Source of the DNA: Erythroxylum novogranatense
Taxonomy: Eukaryota > Streptophyta > Magnoliopsida > Malpighiales > Erythroxylaceae
Length of the DNA: 64,000 bases
Assembly: GCA_029891385.1 (NCBI GenBank)
Contig: CM057235.1
Location: 14,188,001 to 14,252,000 of the forward strand
Reading direction: 5' to 3'
Made by a program: the position numbers and the translations under genes
Shown here: one piece after another, positions 60,201 to 64,000 of the stretch
How the letters are laid out: every line of letters starts with the position of its first letter
How positions within the stretch are numbered: the stretch's first letter is position 1
The notes under the pieces: model-generated
What the model was told of the DNA's origin: nothing
Database searches by the model: none
The model's input: the letters and a program-made list of their open reading frames with translations, nothing else

Positions 60201-60574
60201 ATATTCTTCTCATGTCCAAATTTGACCTCTCCAGGCTATAGAAATTTTGTTTACTTGATTTATACATGTTAGGTCTCATTAGTCATTGTGATATCACTTT
60301 TTCCTTAACCAGCCCATGCCAGTACATTCGCATTCATCTCACATTCGAGGATTCATTAAATTGCCCATAAACCTTCATTTGCTCACATTCTCATCACGTT
60401 TCTCACACTTAAACACTTAACACATGCTCATGCATATGACTCATACTTGTACGACTCAGACTAGGGATCAATTACCACTGTCTGCTATAACATGACTTAA
60501 ATGCATGTAACTTGACCCATGTTTCAGAAAATGGCTATATAAGCTCGTACTTCTCGGCTCCGATACCACCTAAA
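57291..60574 (-). mobile_element. F3 internal region, no recognisable protein
   Basis: Part of this region is homologous to the A internal region (for example 58345-58380 'aattgtccttaggtacacaaaatcac' resembles 7812-7845), which shows that it is internal sequence and not LTR. I found no gag core, zinc knuckle, protease, RT or integrase motif in any frame. Frames of up to 202 codons (57935-58543, plus strand) look like chance openings in A/T-rich sequence: they are antisense to the element and show no motif. The right end carries the PBS. Confidence 0.7.
60556..60568 (-). other. Primer-binding site of element F3
   Basis: The minus strand reads TGGTATCGGAGCC, one change from the initiator methionine tRNA complement, six bases inside the LTR. 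Confidence 0.85.
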
Positions 60575-63500
60575 TGTAACACCTCACTCCTGCATGACCC
60601 GAACCCGACATCAATAGTGATATCCAAATCTGTGCCCTGCAAGGGTGGCGTGCTACATCACTCAGTCCAAACTTAGTATAATTTTTTTTGAAAACACAAG
60701 CATACACTATGCAAAAATCAATTAACATACACAATCACCAGTAAGTACAATGACCACGGGGGCCCTTTTCATAGATACAAATTAATTTAGTCCATTGACT
60801 TTACAAATTGACCTAATCATTTGTACAAAAATTCAAAAAATACAATTTTATATAGAATTTATCAGACACTAATGCAGACGCGAATTGATCCTGACCTCTT
60901 CTCTCACTCACAGGTGGTTGCTATACGCCCGTTGCTTAACGGGGTATTCTTTTGGGTCCTGAAAAATAATTGCAAATTTTGTGTGAGTTTTATGAACTCA
61001 ATGAGTGACCATCATCGATGGCTCACCCAGTCACACAACACAGTGCACATTGACAATATTCATATTCAATACACTTACTTATTTCTATTATGCATATGCA
61101 ATGCATCAGTCACATCTACTCACTTTCACATGTCATCAGACCGTAGTCCGGATCAGAACACATTTATTTCACATAAGAATAAGGCATGTTGCCCTTCACT
61201 CAATCAAATATATGTAAGCAAATGAATATGAAATGCCCATGTGACACTTTCCAATTTATTTTGGTATTGTGACCGAGAGCCTGAACGGCCCCAATATGGG
61301 CACATTAATCGTTGAGCCTGAGGCTCTAAATCACTGTAGGGCTCGAGGCCCGAATACAATCGTTGAGTTTTTATCTCTCGGTGGCTGCTCCGGTCACAAC
61401 TATCATTATCTGGTTAAGCATTCATGAATGAAATGCATATGCCACAATTAATCACATTATTGTGCACGTATGCATATGTCACAATCAATCAGCCTATGAA
61501 TGGCACAATCAACATTTATGTATCATAATTAATCACATGTATCCATATTAGTCACATCATAGGCACATAGGTTGCAAATTCACATACAAGTAGCACTTCT
61601 ATAACCAACTCCCCAGTACACAATTATCGAACCTTTTGTCCAAAATTCACGATCACATCAAACCTCAAACCCACCATTATTCACCGCATTCAGCAATCAA
61701 TTTAGACAAAATGAAACAAAATAGAACAAAGGGTGAAATGAGACCATCTCGGTCTACTCACAGTACACTCCAGATTAGCATTTGCTTCCAAATTTTGAAA
61801 ACGCCTGACTGCGAACTCTTAGCCTGCACAACCCATTTATTCAATGCGTTGCACACACATTAATAATTTTGCACAATTATACTCATTGATGCACATATAT
61901 GTACGATGCATGTTCATGACTATCCCGGTATCAATCTATAAATTTTATCTCAAAAAACCATTTCGTTATCACAACTCATGTATGCCTAGGGTTTAGCCAC
62001 ACTAAAATCCTTAAACTCGCAATTTATGTTTATTGCAATTTTTCTAAAACCATACTTTCGGGTCTACTACTCCCTATCGATAAACCAGTTCACATAGGGT
62101 AACCTAGGCAACTTCTCCTTGATATAAAATTTCCTCTATTCATTAGGAATCCATAGACATAAAATCACTAAATTCGGATCTCTATAGGTCCAATTATTGC
62201 TAAAACACGAACCAAAAAAATAATCGCTCGGTCCTCTAACTTTGATTTAATCCAACACTTTCAATTTAATCTCCAAAATTCACAAATTCTCACGGAGAGC
62301 AATTAAATGACTTACGAATCCGATGCCACAAAAATCAAGTCAATCGGAGCTCGGATGACAAAATTATACACAAAAGAATGGCAAAAGGGTCAAATTAGAA
62401 CAAAAAATACAATTCTAAGAAAATCACATTTATATCAATTTCCCTCTCTTCTTTCACAAAACCTAACTTTTCACATAAGTGTCCAATGTGACAAATTTGG
62501 TATCATTAGAAAGATCACAGAAAACCCTATAAGTTCCTTCAAGGACTTACAAACCAATTTCATCCCTAAGGGTGTCGAAAATTCAATCAAAGTTTCTGCC
62601 TAATCACAATTTTCCAAAGTAGTACAACATTCTTCCAAAAATCATATCTTCTCATTCCCCTTGCCAAAAATTCCAAGATTTATATCAAAAGAAATATTAG
62701 AATATATTATACAACTTTCATGAACAACTTGAAAGCAAATGCAACCTCTAAATGGGTCAAAATCTCAATCAAAGTTTTTGCCCTGCACATGTCATCCCAA
62801 TAGTACCATAATCTTCTAAAAATCATAACTTCCTATTTCATTGTCCAAAAGCTCCATACTTTATATCAATGAAAAGATCAGAAAACATGCTACAATTCTC
62901 ATGAAGGACTTAGAAGCAAATTCCACCTCTAACTAGGTCAAATTCTCACATGATTGTGACTGCCCTGTTAAAGATTGTTAAATAAAAATATCACCTAAAC
63001 CATATCCATACTTTAAAAATCCATCACTTACAATTCTTACATCCAAAAATAGCATATTATACATCATTACAAAGCTAAGACATTCCTCTACAACTTTTCA
63101 TAAGATCAATTGTGCCAATTTAAACCATAATAGTTCAAAATTGGCTTCAAAGTACAATAACTACAAAACCCATACTTAGAGACATTTCACACATAAAGCA
63201 CATCAATACTTTGAAATACCATCTGAAAATTAACAAGTCATAACTTTCAACCTTAAAATCGAAAAATGTCATACTTAGTGGAGATAGAAAGCTAACAAGA
63301 AAATATTCAACTTTTATGAAGACCAATTTTGTAAAATTTGTCTCATTTAGCCTAAAAAAATTCTCCAAAGTTTCAGGTTACAAATTTTCAATGTTAGGAT
63401 CACAACCATGGCACTATTCATCCTGCACAATATTGCCTACTTTCAAGGCAAATTTCAGAACCCTTCAAGTCAAAATTGGACAGCACTTCCTCATAAGAAT

Positions 63501-64000
63501 TCTAGCCAAACTTCTCAAGTTTAATTCAAGCTAAACCTCATCTCAATAGCATAACCATATAAAAATTTATGACCAAAACATTGAAACATACACAAAGCAA
63601 AATTTCCAGATTCACAACCTAACTCACATTCTACATCTTCTATACCATTTCTAAACCAACCAACACTCAATTCACTCCATATATGCACTATAACTAACTC
63701 AAAACCTTTCCTTGAACAATAGTCCACAAAATTGCAGCACACACACTCCACCATCCATCATTTTCTACACTCATCTTTAATCACAAACTTCACTTCAAAC
63801 CATCTCAAATTTCATACAACACATGTTATACTTGCATTCATCACATCCTACCTCATCAATCGTCAATTAAACAAACAAATTTCATACCCATCTACACCAA
63901 CACAATTTTCATGCAATTAGGTTCACTCCAACACAATTAATGCATTTAATTAACAAAACAAGACATAAAACACAAATCTTACCTAATTAAGTTTCCAAAT
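60575..64000 (-). repeat. F3 5' LTR (runs past the window end)
   Basis: Starts TGTAACACCTCACTCC on the plus strand, which is the 3' end of the LTR on the minus strand. Reading from the right, a donor-like TTAG|GTAAGAT is at 63982, degenerate repeats of about 0.2 kb occupy about 62490-63330, a GC-rich dyad block lies at 61265-61400 (gtgaccgagagc against gctccggtcac), the hairpin gaccatcatcgatggctc at about 61007, and the acceptor-like TTATTTTTCAG at 60961. More than 3.4 kb are present, so the LTR is longer than that of A or B. Confidence 0.85.

Noticed and set aside
1..64000. tRNA, rRNA, snRNA or host exons
   Set aside because: I looked for tRNA-like cloverleaf boxes, conserved rRNA strings and coding with plant-like splice structure. 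The only tRNA-related strings are the short primer-binding sites.

Overview
This window looks like the heterochromatic, transposon-filled part of a flowering-plant nuclear genome. I found no host gene, tRNA, rRNA or single-copy exon that I can support. Almost every base can be assigned to LTR retrotransposons of the Ty3/gypsy superfamily, mostly Tekay/Del-like chromoviruses with very long LTRs (about 2.3 to 4.3 kb), plus one Athila-like element. Both groups are known only from plants, so a plant source is firm; the species is not recognisable to me.

The layout is a nest up to five layers deep, and most junctions can be read to the base. (1) The deepest layer in the centre and right is an Athila-like element on the minus strand: degraded protease and gag at 37524-39390, primer-binding site at 39545-39557, and its 5' LTR at 39563-39587 plus 51717-53266. 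(2) Into its protease region went a plus-strand gypsy element (F1). The window opens in the 3' end of its pol (1-775); its 3' LTR runs 786-2945, resumes at about 19841-20905 and finishes with ten bases at 37514-37523. (3) The F1 LTR is split by an unclassified element (2946-3938 and about 19313-19840), itself split by the minus-strand 'A' complex (3939-19312: LTR, internal, LTR, truncated internal). The second A LTR is split by a 3976-bp solo LTR (H, 9792-13767, TSD CTACC). (4) The F1 LTR is split again by element D (20906-37513), whose 5' LTR contains the rearranged element E (26994-34190, TSD CTTAC). (5) The Athila LTR is split by a solo LTR of the A family (C, 39588-51711), which contains the only structurally complete element, B (41169-50533, TSD CTCAA). 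B has two 2.27-kb LTRs, PBS, gag, protease, RT, RNase H, an open integrase frame, a chromodomain-type tail and PPT.

To the right of the Athila LTR lie a degraded plus-strand gypsy remnant (53267-54425), a partial plus-strand F-family LTR (F2, 54589-56963) and a minus-strand F-family element (F3, 56964 to the window end) with one LTR almost wholly deleted.

Only B carries a recognisable full protein set, and its RT is broken. A retains gag and protease only. D and F3 have internal regions with no recognisable protein. These would have to be mobilised in trans, which is inference.

Three patterns go beyond routine annotation. First, the long LTRs carry an island of short self-complementary motifs whose sequence is family-specific, while the flanks of the island resemble each other between families. 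Second, sister copies differ in patches by a very unusual change: CAG/CTG becomes CG, CGA or GA, and CGCG swaps with CATG. This spectrum does not fit ordinary mutation; it looks like long-read consensus error at methylated cytosines, and it bears on every pseudogene call here. Third, most of the long LTRs carry a GTAAGT/GTGAGT-type splice donor (downstream of a TATA-like motif where one is visible) and, in A, C, F1, F3 and H, a pyrimidine-AG acceptor near the LTR 3' end, which suggests an LTR-embedded leader intron.
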